This document shows positions 33,258-43,542 of a stretch of 64,000 nt of DNA, in pieces (the first letter of the stretch is position 1; each line of letters begins with the position of its first letter). This DNA is from Arsenophonus endosymbiont of Ceratovacuna japonica (GTDB lineage: Bacteria; Pseudomonadota; Gammaproteobacteria; Enterobacterales; Enterobacteriaceae). The notes below the pieces were generated by a model that saw only the letters and a list, made by a program, of their open reading frames with translations, searched no databases and was not told the origin of the DNA. The stretch is taken from the NCBI GenBank assembly GCA_024349725.1, contig AP026064.1, positions 766,592 to 830,591 on the forward strand, read 5' to 3'. The position numbers and the translations under genes are program-made.

Positions 33258-34350
33258 CTAGTACTTTCCACCTTTCTTAAAATTCTTTATAATTATTAAT
33301 AATTAAATATTAAATTATTAATTTTATTAATTTAACTTATTTTAATATATTTTATAAATTGTTTTTATAAAATTAATTAATAATTCATATAATTAAATTA
33401 ATTTTATATACTTCATTATAAAAATTATAAATTTTTGTTAAAATCAACTGAAGTATAAATTATAATTAGATAATAATAGATTAATTTTTCTATATTTAAA
33501 TATATAATATAATATTATAAATATAATTATTTATTTAATAAAATTTATCTTAATTAATAATATAATATATTATGAATTAAAATAAAAAATCATATATATA
33601 AAAAATTAATAAATATAATTAATTATAATTAATTATCATTAATTATAATTAATTATATTTATTAATTAATAATTTTTGTTAAAAATAATAACTATATTTA
33701 TATTAATATTTAAAAATATTATAATTATAAATATTAATAATATAATTAAATAAATATTTTTTATTTTATATAATATATATTAATTTTTTATTAAAATATT
33801 TATATTATTATAACAATTTATTTTATTAATCTAATTAATAGAAAATTTTTTAAAAATATTTTAAATTTTAATTAATATTAAATTATAAAATATTAATAAA
33901 ATTTTAATAAAAATAATAAATTATACTATATATTATTATTAATATTATTTTATTAAAATTTATTAAATAAAAATAAATATTTTATTTGTAATTAAATTTT
34001 TAATATAATAATTATAATATTTATATTTATTAATTTCTTAAAAATATATAGTCAAATATAACTTTAATAAAATAATAAAGTAATTATAAAATAAAAAATA
34101 TTTATTATATTATAAAATATATTTTAATTATAGAATTTATTATTAATAATAATAATAATTAAATTAAATTTTAATATTTTTAAAATTATATATGAATTTA
34201 TTTTAATATTATATAATAAATTACTATCTAATATAATTTTTAAATTATTAAAATTAAACTTTATAATAATTAATTTTATTAATTTATTTAAAATGATTTA
34301 AAATTATAATTATATTATATTTAATTTAAAATATTTTATTTTAATTTAAT
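33258..34350. other. AT-rich spacer between rpoH and pgi
   Basis: About 1.1 kb with no ORF or recognisable pseudogene. A short tandem repeat at 33617-33656 is listed separately. Confidence 0.6.
33617..33656. repeat. Four tandem 10-bp units (AATTAATTAT)
   Basis: Four consecutive decamers AATTAATTAT run from 33617 to 33656, the third beginning with C instead of A. The unit is close to one helical turn. It looks like a slippage-type microsatellite in neutral spacer; no array of spaced repeats is present. Confidence 0.7.
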
Positions 34351-35208
34351 TTAAGCTTTCATAACTAATCTAAGTTTTTTCATAGCATTTTTTTCTAACT
34401 GACGAACACGTTCAGCAGATACACTATATTTATTAGCTAAATCCTGTAAAGTAATTTTACTATCTTCATTAAGCCAGCGAGTACGAATAATATCCTGACT
34501 ACGTAAATCTAAAGTTAATAATGCTTGTGTCAATTTATCAGTAGCATAATTTTCCCAATTATCTTCTTCAATACTATCAGCAAATATAGAAGAATTATCT
34601 TGTAAATATAAAACAGGCGCAATATTTATATTTTCATTATTATCATCATAATCATTTATATCAAATGCCATGTCTTGAGCAGACATTCGTGATTCCATTT
34701 CACGAACATCTTTAATAGTTACACTTAAATCTTTAGCAACTATATCAACTTCATTTTGATTAAACCAACCAATACGTTTTTTGTTCTGACGTAAATTAAA
34801 AAAAAGTTTACGTTGAGCTTTAGTAGTTGCAACTTTGACAATACGCCAATTACGTAATACATATTCATGGATTTCAGCTTTAACCCAGTGAACTGCAAAT
34901 GAAACTAAACGCACACCAACTTCAGGATTAAATCGACGAACTGCTTTCATTAAACCAATATTTCCTTCTTGAATTAAATCAGCTTGCGGTAATCCATAAC
35001 CTGAATAATTGTGTGCAATATGAATAACAAAACGTAAATGAGAAAGTATAAGCTGTTTAGCGGCGTTTAAATCACCATGATAATGTAATTGTCGTGCATA
35101 TTCATGCTCTTCTTCTGCTGTTAATATAGGATAAGTATTAGCTAATCTCATATAAGCTTCAATGCTACCTTGTGGAATTAATGATAATAATTGCATCTTT
35201 TTAATCAT
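34351..35208 (-). CDS. rpoH: RNA polymerase sigma-32 (heat-shock sigma factor)
   Basis: RpoH directs RNA polymerase to heat-shock promoters. The 285-residue protein matches E. coli (284). It contains region 2 ([61 protein letters not shown] in pieces), the RpoH-specific box QRKLFFNLR at residues 132-140, and region 4 with [22 protein letters not shown] six bases before the ATG supports the start at 35208. In E. coli the order is ftsY-ftsE-ftsX-rpoH; here ftsEX have been removed. A promoter of matching type stands before dnaK in this window (45644-45677), so the regulon is at least partly alive. Confidence 0.98.
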   Translation of the reverse strand: MIKKMQLLSLIPQGSIEAYMRLANTYPILTAEEEHEYARQLHYHGDLNAAKQLILSHLRFVIHIAHNYSGYGLPQADLIQEGNIGLMKAVRRFNPEVGVRLVSFAVHWVKAEIHEYVLRNWRIVKVATTKAQRKLFFNLRQNKKRIGWFNQNEVDIVAKDLSVTIKDVREMESRMSAQDMAFDINDYDDNNENINIAPVLYLQDNSSIFADSIEEDNWENYATDKLTQALLTLDLRSQDIIRTRWLNEDSKITLQDLANKYSVSAERVRQLEKNAMKKLRLVMKA

Positions 35209-35983
35209 TGATATCCTCTTTTACTTTAATAAATTAATAATTTAATATTTAATTATTTTTATTATTAAATATTAAAAATTAATTATATTTTAATTAAATA
35301 CAATGATGATATAAAAGTTTTATTTTAATAATTTAAATGATTTTATTTATTAAAAATGATTAATTTTATTATAAAATATTTTAAATATTAATTTATAATA
35401 TTATATAAATTAATATATACCAATTATTATAATAATTAGTATTTAATATTATAGATAATTAATATAATTATAATAATAATAATAATTTAGTGATTTAATG
35501 ATATTAGTGATTTAGTAATTTAGTGATTTAATGATATTATTAATTTAGTAATTTATTAATTAAAACTTTTTATCAAAACCTAAAAAATTTTATAAAAAAC
35601 TAAATTAATAAAATAATTATTTATTATAAAATATAAAAATTATTTTGTCAATAATAGTTAATAATATATATTATTAACTATTATAGTTATTTTATTATTA
35701 TTATTTATAATAAATTATTATAATTATAAAATATGTTTTTAAAAAAATTTTTATTTTAATTTATATAATATAATTTTAATAATATTAAAAAATAATAAAA
35801 TTATATTTATATAAAATATAAAAAATTAATAATATATTTAAAATATATTATTAATATTAATTTCAATAAATATTAATTATTAATAAATATATATAAATTA
35901 TTTTAAATTTTAATTTATATAATATTTATTAAAAAATATCAAAAATATATTTAATATTGTATAATTTTTTATAAACATAAAAA
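35209..35983. other. AT-rich spacer replacing ftsE and ftsX
   Basis: The 775-base gap between rpoH and ftsY is shorter than the about 1.7 kb that ftsE plus ftsX would occupy, so most of both genes is deleted. No remains of their motifs are visible. A 33-bp tandem duplication at 35484-35549 lies within it. Confidence 0.65.
35484..35549. repeat. 33-bp tandem duplication
   Basis: Bases 35484-35516 and 35517-35549 are adjacent 33-base copies that differ at two positions, followed by a partial third copy of about ten bases. Each unit itself contains a shorter motif of the form TTTAGTGATTTA. The near-identity suggests a recent duplication by replication slippage inside the deleted ftsEX interval. 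Confidence 0.75.
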
Positions 35984-36925
35984 TTAATTTTTAATAAAAA
36001 GTGCTTCAATAAAATCATTCACTATAAATGGTCTAAGATCATCAATTCCTTCACCAATTCCAATATAAGGAATTGGAATTTTAAATTGATTAGCAATAGA
36101 AAAAATTATACCACCTTTAGCTGTTCCGTCAAGTTTAGTTAAAATAATGCCAGTTAAACCTATAGATTCATGAAAAATTTTAACTTGATTAATTGAATTT
36201 TGACCAGTATTAGAATCTAAAATTAATATTACTTCATGAGGAGCTTTTTGATCTAATTTTTTCATAACTTTAATTATTTTTTTTAACTCCTCCATTAAAT
36301 GAATTTTATTTTGTAATCTTCCAGCAGTATCTACAATCAATACATCAATACCTTTTGCTTTTGATGAATAAATAGCATCAAAAATAACTGATGCAGGATC
36401 TGATCCAATATGTTGGGCAATAACAGGAATATTATTATTTGATCCTAAAGTTTGTAATTGTTCAATAGCTGCAGCTCTAAATGTATCTCCAGCTGCTAAC
36501 ATTACTGATTTACCTTTTGATTTATATTGATATGCTAATTTAGCTACTGTTGTTGTTTTACCTGATCCATTAATACCAACAATTAATAATACATAAGGTA
36601 TCTTATTTTCTATAATAATTGGTTTATCAACATAAGATAAAATCTTTACCATTTCTTCACGCAATTTATTATAAATTATCATAGGATCATTTATTTTTTT
36701 ATAATTAGCATAAGTTCTTAAACTATATATGATTTTACGTGTTGTTTCTAATCCAACATCAGAAACTAAAAGTTTTTCTTCTAATTGATTAAATAAGTCA
36801 TTATTAATTTTTTTATTATAAAAAAAATTAATAAAACTTATTCCCATATTTTCTCGAGTTTTTAATAAACTATATTTTAATCTCGTAAAAAAATTATCTT
36901 TTTTTAATTTTTGTTCTTTTTGCAT
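35984..36925 (-). CDS. ftsY: Signal recognition particle receptor FtsY (NG domain only)
   Basis: FtsY is the membrane-bound GTPase that receives SRP-ribosome complexes and hands them to SecYEG. The product has 313 residues against 497 in E. coli because the acidic N-terminal A region is missing. It starts just before FFTRLKYSLLKTRENMG, the N-domain helix known to contact lipids. The GTPase G domain has G1 GINGSGKTTT at 117-126, DTAGR near 200, and TKLDGTAKGG near 263; the closing motifs GIGEGIDDLRPF and DFIEALF are present. AGGA is 13 bases before the ATG. It diverges from rsmD as in E. coli. Shortened FtsY proteins are functional in other bacteria, so this is probably active. Confidence 0.96.
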   Translation of the reverse strand: MQKEQKLKKDNFFTRLKYSLLKTRENMGISFINFFYNKKINNDLFNQLEEKLLVSDVGLETTRKIIYSLRTYANYKKINDPMIIYNKLREEMVKILSYVDKPIIIENKIPYVLLIVGINGSGKTTTVAKLAYQYKSKGKSVMLAAGDTFRAAAIEQLQTLGSNNNIPVIAQHIGSDPASVIFDAIYSSKAKGIDVLIVDTAGRLQNKIHLMEELKKIIKVMKKLDQKAPHEVILILDSNTGQNSINQVKIFHESIGLTGIILTKLDGTAKGGIIFSIANQFKIPIPYIGIGEGIDDLRPFIVNDFIEALFIKN

Positions 36926-37161
36926 TAATAATGTATTTTCCTATTTTATAATATTCATAAAATAATTATTTATTAAATTTAATAACATTTATAACTTTAA
37001 TATTTATTAATTAATATTAACTATTTTATTAATTTTAAATTAATATATTACTATTTGATAAATTATAATAATATTTTAATAAAATTAATATAATTTCATA
37101 TTATATTTAATATTAATAAATAATAATATTAAATATAAAAATAAATTATAATAATTAAATT

Positions 37162-37749
37162 ATGATAAAAAAAATACAATTTGTATATAAAAATAAAATT
37201 CGTATTATTAGTGGAAAGTGGAAAGGATATAAACTTACAATTTTAAATAATAATAATTTGCGACCTACCACAAATAAAATGAGAGAAACTTTATTTAATT
37301 GGTTAATGCCAGTTATTCAAGGAGCTAAATGTCTTGATTGCTTTGCTGGTAGTGGCGCTTTATCAATCGAAGCTCTTTCTCGTAATGCTTCTTTAGCTAC
37401 TTTAATTGAATTAGAACCTTTAACTATAATGCAACTTACTAATAATTTATTAAAATTAGGAATAAAAAATATAGAAATTATTAATAATAATGTATTAAAT
37501 TATTTAACACAACAAGTAACTATAACATATGATATCATTTTTCTTGATCCTCCTTTTCGTAAAAATCTATTACAACAAACAATATTATTATTAGAACAAA
37601 ATGGTTGGTTAACTAAAAAATGTTGGATATATATTGAAGCAGAAGTAGAAGCTATAAATAATTTAACTATATTACCTACAAATTGGATACTTTATCGTAA
37701 AAAAATTACTAATAATGCAATTTATTGTCTTTATATTCGTTATAAATAA
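37162..37749 (+). CDS. rsmD: 16S rRNA (guanine-966-N2)-methyltransferase
   Basis: RsmD methylates G966 of 16S rRNA near the P site. The 195-residue product matches E. coli (198). It shows RIISGKWKGYKL, the start of the fold LRPTTNKMRETLFNWL, the SAM motif CLDCFAGSGALSIEALSR and the catalytic motif DPPF in IIFLDPPFRKNLL. The gene is divergent from ftsY, the same arrangement as in E. coli. The start at 37162 gives a short basic N-terminus and no strong ribosome-binding site is visible. Confidence 0.95.
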   Translation: MIKKIQFVYKNKIRIISGKWKGYKLTILNNNNLRPTTNKMRETLFNWLMPVIQGAKCLDCFAGSGALSIEALSRNASLATLIELEPLTIMQLTNNLLKLGIKNIEIINNNVLNYLTQQVTITYDIIFLDPPFRKNLLQQTILLLEQNGWLTKKCWIYIEAEVEAINNLTILPTNWILYRKKITNNAIYCLYIRYK

Positions 37750-38195
37750 TTAATGATATGTATTATTTTATATAAAATTTTATAAACAGATAAAAAATTA
37801 TTTTATTAATAATTTTATAAAAATATATTTATTAATAAAAATAAAAATTTTTATTAAATATTTCAAATATATTATATAATTATAAAAATAAAAAAATAAT
37901 AAATATTAGAATAATAAAAAAATATAATTTATTTATTATTTATTTACATTAAATAGAATAATTCTTTAATATATAAAATAATATATATAAATTTTAATTT
38001 ATTTTATAATTTAATAATTATTAATTATAATATTTTATTTAAATAAATTAAAAATATAAATATAATTATATTTAATTAATAATCAATATTAATTAATTAT
38101 TAATTAAATATTTTAAGATTATTTTCAAATATTATATATTTAAAAAAATATTTATTTATAAGTATACATTGTACTTTATTTTTGGATTCTTAATT
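37750..38195. other. AT-rich spacer between rsmD and epmA
   Basis: No ORF or RNA gene recognised. It includes 27 bases of frame open upstream of the epmA ATG, which I do not count as coding. Confidence 0.6.
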
Positions 38196-39176
38196 ATGAG
38201 TAAAAAAATAAATTGGCAACCTAATGCATCTATTAATAACTTATTAAAAAGATCTAACATTATTACTAAAATTAGACATTTTTTTATAAATCGTGGAGTA
38301 ATTGAAGTAGAAACACCTATATTAAGTAAGTTTACAGTAACAGATATTCATATTTCACCATTTAAAACTAAATTTATTTCTCCAAGAATTAATAATAGCA
38401 CAAAGTTATATATGATAACTAGTCCTGAATATCATATGAAACGTTTATTAGCCGCTGGTAGTGGACCTATTTATCAAATAATTAAAACTTTTCGTAATGA
38501 AGAAGAAGGTCGTTACCATAATCCAGAATTTACTATGCTTGAATGGTATAGACCTAATTATAATATGCACCAATTAATTAATGAAGTAGATGACTTATTA
38601 CAAAAAATTTTAGATTGTCAACCAACTGAACGTATATCATATCAACAAGCTTTTCAACATTATTTAAATATTGATCCATTATCATTAGAATCAGAAGAAA
38701 AAAAAATAAGAAACATTGCAATAAGATTAGGTTTAAATAATGCAGAAACAGAGGAAGATAAGGATATATTATTACAATTTTTATTTACTATGAAAATTGA
38801 ACCTAATTTAGGAAAAGACAAGCCAATAGCTATATATCATTTTCCTACTTCACAAGCATCATTAGCTGAAATTAATAAAGAAGATAATCGAGTTGCTGAA
38901 CGTTTTTCAATTTATTTTCATGGTATAGAATTAGCTGATGGTTTTTATGAATTAAAAGATTCGCAAGAACAAAAAAAACGTTTTAAGTATGATAATCAAA
39001 AACGTAGAAAAATGGGTTTACCAGAATATCATATTGATAAATATCTCATTGCAGCACTAGATAAAATTATTACTGATTGCTCAGGTATTGCTTTAGGTCT
39101 TGATCGTTTAATAATGTTAGCATTAAATGTAGAAAAAATTAAAGATGTAATTTCTTTTACTATATCAAGAGCTTAA
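38196..39176 (+). CDS. epmA: Elongation factor P--lysine ligase
   Basis: EpmA, a paralogue of the lysyl-tRNA synthetase catalytic domain, attaches beta-lysine (made by EpmB) to a lysine of elongation factor P, which then relieves ribosome stalling at proline runs. The product has 326 residues against 325 in E. coli. I start at the ATG at 38196 ([12 protein letters not shown], aligned with MSETASWQPSAS); an upstream TTG at 38169 would add nine hydrophobic residues with no support. Class II synthetase motifs are present: [43 protein letters not shown] and the final [14 protein letters not shown]. There is no anticodon-binding domain, which separates it from LysS. epmB and efp would have to be elsewhere. 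Confidence 0.96.
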   Translation: MSKKINWQPNASINNLLKRSNIITKIRHFFINRGVIEVETPILSKFTVTDIHISPFKTKFISPRINNSTKLYMITSPEYHMKRLLAAGSGPIYQIIKTFRNEEEGRYHNPEFTMLEWYRPNYNMHQLINEVDDLLQKILDCQPTERISYQQAFQHYLNIDPLSLESEEKKIRNIAIRLGLNNAETEEDKDILLQFLFTMKIEPNLGKDKPIAIYHFPTSQASLAEINKEDNRVAERFSIYFHGIELADGFYELKDSQEQKKRFKYDNQKRRKMGLPEYHIDKYLIAALDKIITDCSGIALGLDRLIMLALNVEKIKDVISFTISRA

Positions 39177-40494
39177 TTTTAATAAATACTTAAATTTAAT
39201 TAACATTATATAATTATTAATTTATTGTAAAAATAATTTTATTACTTAATTATTTAATTTTATTTATTAAGTTTAATAAAAATTATAATTAAATTATATT
39301 GGTTATAAAATTAATAATTAAAACTAAATTTTAATAATTATAATAATTAATATAATTATTAAAAATATAAATATTATATATAAATTAATAATAATAAATT
39401 ATAATTAAAGTCAAATAAAATTTCAATTAAATTTAATTTATTTTTATATTTAATATAGTTTATAAATATATTTAAAAAAAATAAAAAAAAATTAAATATT
39501 ATAAAAATTTTATATACATAATATTATAATTATAATTTATATAAAATTTTAGGCTAATAAATTTATTTAAATATATATATATTCTTTTATTTATATATTA
39601 ATTTTTATAATATAAAAATAAATTAAAATAAAGTATATATTTATATAAATAAAAAAGAATATAAATAATTAATTAAATATCAAAATATTATTTAAAATTT
39701 ATTATTAATAATAATTAATATTATATATAAAATTAGTTAAATATTTTATTTAAAATATTAATTAATAAATATAATAATGTTATATATTAATTAATAAATT
39801 TAAAATTTAATTCTTAATAACTTAAAGTTTTAATAAATAATTAATTTATCATAAATAATATCTATATTAAATTAATATAATATAAATATTAACATATTTT
39901 ATTAAAAACTTATAAAATATAATTTTATTTTATTAATTAATATATTAATTTTTTAATATCAATTATACCTTTTATATACATTATTAAATATTTATTTAAT
40001 ATTATTTATTAATATAGCAATATTTTTTAATATATAATAATTATTATTAATATATTACATATATAATTTTAAATATAAATAATGTTATATTTTTATTTTT
40101 TAATAAAAATATAATATATAATAAAAAATTATTTTTATAAAAAAATTTAATTAATTTTATTAAATATATTGAATGTAAAATATTAAAAATATATTATATA
40201 TATTATAAAAAATAAATTTAATACAATTATTATATTATTTAGTATTTATTTTAAATATTTTATATTATTCTTATAAAATTAAAAAAATATATTATAAAAT
40301 AATAAATAATGAATAAAATAAAAATATAATATATTATTATTAAATATTTTTTAATAATTAAAATTATTAAATATAAATTATTTTTTAAACTACAATAAGT
40401 TTTATTTTAATAAAAATTAGTTTAAAAATAATTTTTTTATAAACAAATGTTAAATAAAATATATTTAAATTTAATTTAGTTATATTTTTAAAAA
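39177..40494. other. AT-rich spacer between epmA and the yhhQ remnant
   Basis: About 1.3 kb with no ORF. It holds a perfect 13-bp hairpin at 40085-40097/40102-40114 and an imperfect inverted pair of about 19-21 bases around 39580-39660; both may be chance in nearly pure A/T. Confidence 0.6.
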
Positions 40495-41161
40495 TAAAGT
40501 AAATAATTTTTTATATTTTGCATATAAAATATAATTTAAAATAAAATTCAATATAAATTTATATGCTGGAAGAATAAATAATATACAAATAAATAATTTA
40601 AAGATTTAATCTAATAAAGCAATTTCTACCTAATTTTTTATCATAAAAGAGTTAGTAGTATAATAAAACGAAATAAAAAAGAAAATAATTATATATAGTA
40701 GATTACTAAAAAAAAATTGAAACAATTGGTGCAATATACCAATGATGATAATGACATAATTTATTAAAAATATAAATATCTATTATTTGACATAAAATAT
40801 ATGCTATAAAATTTGCTAATGAAATACGAATAATAAAGGAATTAAATTCATTTAATATAATAAATCCTTGCCATTTTCCTTCATGAAAAAGTATTGAAAT
40901 ACTATATGATAAAAAAATGATAGAAGTATAGTTAAAGTAATAATTAAATGCGCTAAAGAAGATACATAAATACGTATCGTTAAATCTGTTATTAAAAAAA
41001 ATAAAAGAAAAAATAAATGATCCAAATATAGTATAAAAATTAAAAGTTTTGATTAGAAATTACACTAAATAATTACTAATAGTAATTATTAAAATATTAA
41101 AAAAAGAAATTCAAGTAAGTACTTTAATTTTTTTTTTAATATTAATTTATACATATAACAT
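40495..41161 (-). pseudogene. yhhQ: Decayed queuosine-precursor transporter YhhQ
   Basis: Reading the minus strand from a possible ATG at 41161 recovers E. coli YhhQ (VUT family, 221 residues) across stops and frame shifts. Pieces are KVLT-stop-ISFFNILIITISNYLV against KALFWLSLFHLLVITSSNYLV, ITDLTIRIYVSSLAH against ATDLTVRIFGAPLAR, then KWQGFIILNEFNSF and RISLANFIAYILCQIIDIYIF against the SWQGF to VHVFNRL region. Near the end VEIALLD-stop-IFKLFICILFILPAY matches the MEIALVDYCFKV to FFLPMYG region. At least five in-frame stops (several at former Trp or Gln codons) and at least two shifts are present. The total length, 667 bases, equals the intact gene, so decay is by small lesions. YhhQ imports preQ0/preQ1; its partner enzyme Tgt is encoded at 28779-29909. 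Confidence 0.88.
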
Positions 41162-41298
41162 TTTTATTGACATTCAGTAAGTAAATATTTTTTGTAATTA
41201 AATTTATATAATAATTTTATTATTAATAAAATTAAAATAAAATAAATTTATTTTATTTTAATTACAATCCATTAAATATATATTAAAATTAAATAATT

Positions 41299-41525
41299 AT
41301 GTCTAATATTATTAGCAATCCTAATAAAATAATTAATATACTAGGATTGCGTTATCAAGAACCTATGATAATAATAATAAGAACAATTCGTTAAATAGAT
41401 GATTTTAAATATTATTAATTATAATTGATCATCTTATAATTTATGATATTTCTAATTTTTGTCATTTTATATAACATAAACTACAACAATTTATATATAG
41501 TTATTTAATATGTAAAAAAATAATT
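41299..41525 (+). pseudogene. tusA: Decayed sulfur carrier protein TusA
   Basis: The plus strand from ATG 41299 reads NPNKIINILGLRYQEPMIIIIRTIR then stop, against [23 protein letters not shown] of E. coli TusA. After a two-base shift it continues LLIIIDHLIIYDISNFCHFI-stop-HKLQQFI and ends YSYLICKK against YRYLIRKG. The sulfur-carrying Cys of the CPEP motif has become Tyr, and at least two stops and one frame shift are present. The pair of yhhQ and tusA, divergent and adjacent, is the E. coli arrangement, which supports both calls. TusA passes sulfur from IscS to the TusBCD-TusE-MnmA relay for 2-thiouridine in tRNA; this version cannot. Confidence 0.85.
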
Positions 41526-42289
41526 AATATTAATTATACATATAAAATAATTAAACTATATATTATTTAATTATGATTTTTATAAAAAATAATATTTATT
41601 TGTATATAAAATTTATGCAAATATAAATAAATAACATATATTAAAAACTAAGAATAAAAATTAATAATATTAAATAAAATTATTATTCATAAATAAATTG
41701 TATATAATAAATAAATAATAAAAAATATAATTTTAATATTAAAATATTAATATTATAATATTTTAATATCAATTTAAATATATTTTATAATATACTATTT
41801 TTAAAATAAAATTATTAAATAAATTATTTTATAATAATTTATTTAAATATATTATTTAATACAAATCTATATTAATATTAATTACATTACATATATTAAA
41901 TTAATTTAATATTAATGTATAATTTTTATATTTTAACTAAAATTTAATTTATTAAAAATATAATTTATTTAAATTAAAATTTATTATGATAACATTTATT
42001 AATTAAAATTTTATATATTATAAAATTAATAATTTATATATTTAATAAAAAATAATAATTTTTATTATAAAATAACTTAATAAATGTATTTAATTATTAT
42101 TAATAAATATTATTTTATAAATATTAAATTTATTATTATTTCATATATACTAAAATTAATTATTATATATACAAAATTATTAATATAAAATAAATAAAAT
42201 TAATCTTAAAAAATTAAAAATTTTTAATTTATTTAAAATAAATAAATTAACTAATTATATAAAGTATTAATTAATTTATATAATTAAAA
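41526..42289. other. AT-rich spacer after dnaJ
   Basis: About 760 bases between the tusA remnant and the end of dnaJ with no ORF, RNA gene or clear terminator. Confidence 0.6.
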
Positions 42290-43426
42290 TTATTTAGTAA
42301 AGTCATCAAAAAAATTTTTAACGCTATCTAAAAAACTCTTGGAACGAGGACTATTCTTAATACCGCTATCACAATTTAAAGAATCACCAAATTCTTTCAA
42401 TAATATTTTTTGTCTTTCATTAAGTTTAACTGGAGTTTCTACTAAAATATGACACATTAAATCACCAGTTATTCCATTGCTAATGGATTTAATACCTTTT
42501 CCTTTCATACGAAAAATTTTTCCAGTTTGCGTTTCTGATGGAATTTTTAAACTAACTCTACCATTCAGTGTTGGTACGTCAATTTCACCACCTAATGCCG
42601 CTATTGAAAAATTAATAGGTACTTCACAATGTAAATTATTACCATCTCGTTCAAAAATAGAATGTTTTACTATATTAACTTGAACATATAAATCGCCAGC
42701 TGATGCACCATTTTCACCAACCTCACCTTCACCAATTAATCGAATACGATCACTATTATTAACTCCTAAAGGAATCTTTACCAATAAAGTTTTATATTTT
42801 TCTACACGTCCATTTCCATGACATTTAATACAGGATTCTTTAATAAATTGACCACGTCCATAACATGTTGGGCAAGTTTGTTGTACAGTAAAAAAACCTT
42901 GTCTAATCTGAACTTGACCTGCTCCATGGCATGTTATACAAGTTTTTGGTTTAATTCCTGGCTTAGAACCACTTCCATTACAGATATTACATTTTTCTAA
43001 AGTAGGAATACGAATTTCTTTACTAATTCCACGAACTGCTTCTTCTAAAGTTAATTTAATTTCATATTGTAAATCAGAACCTCGTGTTGATCGTTGACGT
43101 CGACCACCGCCAAAAATATCACCAAATACATCACCAAAAATATCACTAAAATCAGTACTAGAAGAAAAACTACTATTAAATCCACCTCCAATTCCACCTT
43201 GTTCAAAAGCAGCATGTCCATATTGATCATAAGCAGCACGCTTTTGTGAATTAGTTAAAATTTCATAAGCTTCTTTAATTTCTTTAAATTTAATTTCTGC
43301 TTCTTTGTTACCTTGATTACGATCTGGATGATATTTCATTGCTAAACGTTTATATGCTTTTTTAATATCTTTTTCATCAGATGTTTTAGAAACACCTAAA
43401 ATCTGATAATAATCTATTTTTGCCAT
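42290..43426 (-). CDS. dnaJ: Chaperone DnaJ
   Basis: DnaJ (Hsp40) presents substrates to DnaK and stimulates its ATPase. The 378-residue product matches E. coli (376). It has the J domain with the essential HPD at 33-35 ([10 protein letters not shown]), a Gly/Phe-rich linker (about 75-110), the zinc-binding domain with four CxxCxGxG repeats ([32 protein letters not shown]), and the two C-terminal substrate domains. AAGGA precedes the ATG. It is the second gene after dnaK, separated by 116 bases that contain a hairpin (43447-43479) able to reduce read-through. Confidence 0.98.
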   Translation of the reverse strand: MAKIDYYQILGVSKTSDEKDIKKAYKRLAMKYHPDRNQGNKEAEIKFKEIKEAYEILTNSQKRAAYDQYGHAAFEQGGIGGGFNSSFSSSTDFSDIFGDVFGDIFGGGRRQRSTRGSDLQYEIKLTLEEAVRGISKEIRIPTLEKCNICNGSGSKPGIKPKTCITCHGAGQVQIRQGFFTVQQTCPTCYGRGQFIKESCIKCHGNGRVEKYKTLLVKIPLGVNNSDRIRLIGEGEVGENGASAGDLYVQVNIVKHSIFERDGNNLHCEVPINFSIAALGGEIDVPTLNGRVSLKIPSETQTGKIFRMKGKGIKSISNGITGDLMCHILVETPVKLNERQKILLKEFGDSLNCDSGIKNSPRSKSFLDSVKNFFDDFTK

Positions 43427-43446
43427 ATTTATTTTATCCTTATAAA

Positions 43447-43479
43447 TAAAAACGGACGTAGAGTTCCCCCAACGCCCGT
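43447..43479 (-). terminator. Terminator/attenuator hairpin between dnaK and dnaJ
   Basis: On the minus strand ACGGGCGT (43479-43472) can pair with ACGTCCGT (43459-43452), an eight-base-pair stem with one G-U pair and a 12-base loop, followed by a run of five T. It is by far the most GC-rich hairpin in any spacer here, so it is probably kept by selection. It begins 63 bases after the dnaK stop and ends about 20 bases before the dnaJ start, so it may make dnaJ expression lower than dnaK, or stabilise the dnaK mRNA end. Confidence 0.72.
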
Positions 43480-43542
43480 ACTCGGTTTTTCAGTAATAGA
43501 AAAATAATCCTTAATACCATTACTGCACACAACTAAAAAATA

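Noticed and set aside
33617..33656. Possible CRISPR or iteron array
   Set aside because: The units are 10 bases, contiguous, without unique spacers, and no cas or replication gene is nearby; it is a simple microsatellite.
41315..41350. Perfect 9-bp inverted repeat GCAATCCTA/TAGGATTGC that looked like a GC-richer terminator or operator
   Set aside because: Both arms fall inside the readable tusA remnant (the right arm encodes LGL of LGLRYQEP), so the repeat is explained by former coding sequence and is likely chance.
42477..43239. Several short frames opposite or shifted within dnaJ
   Set aside because: They are shadows of the DnaJ coding frame, whose domains and length are complete.
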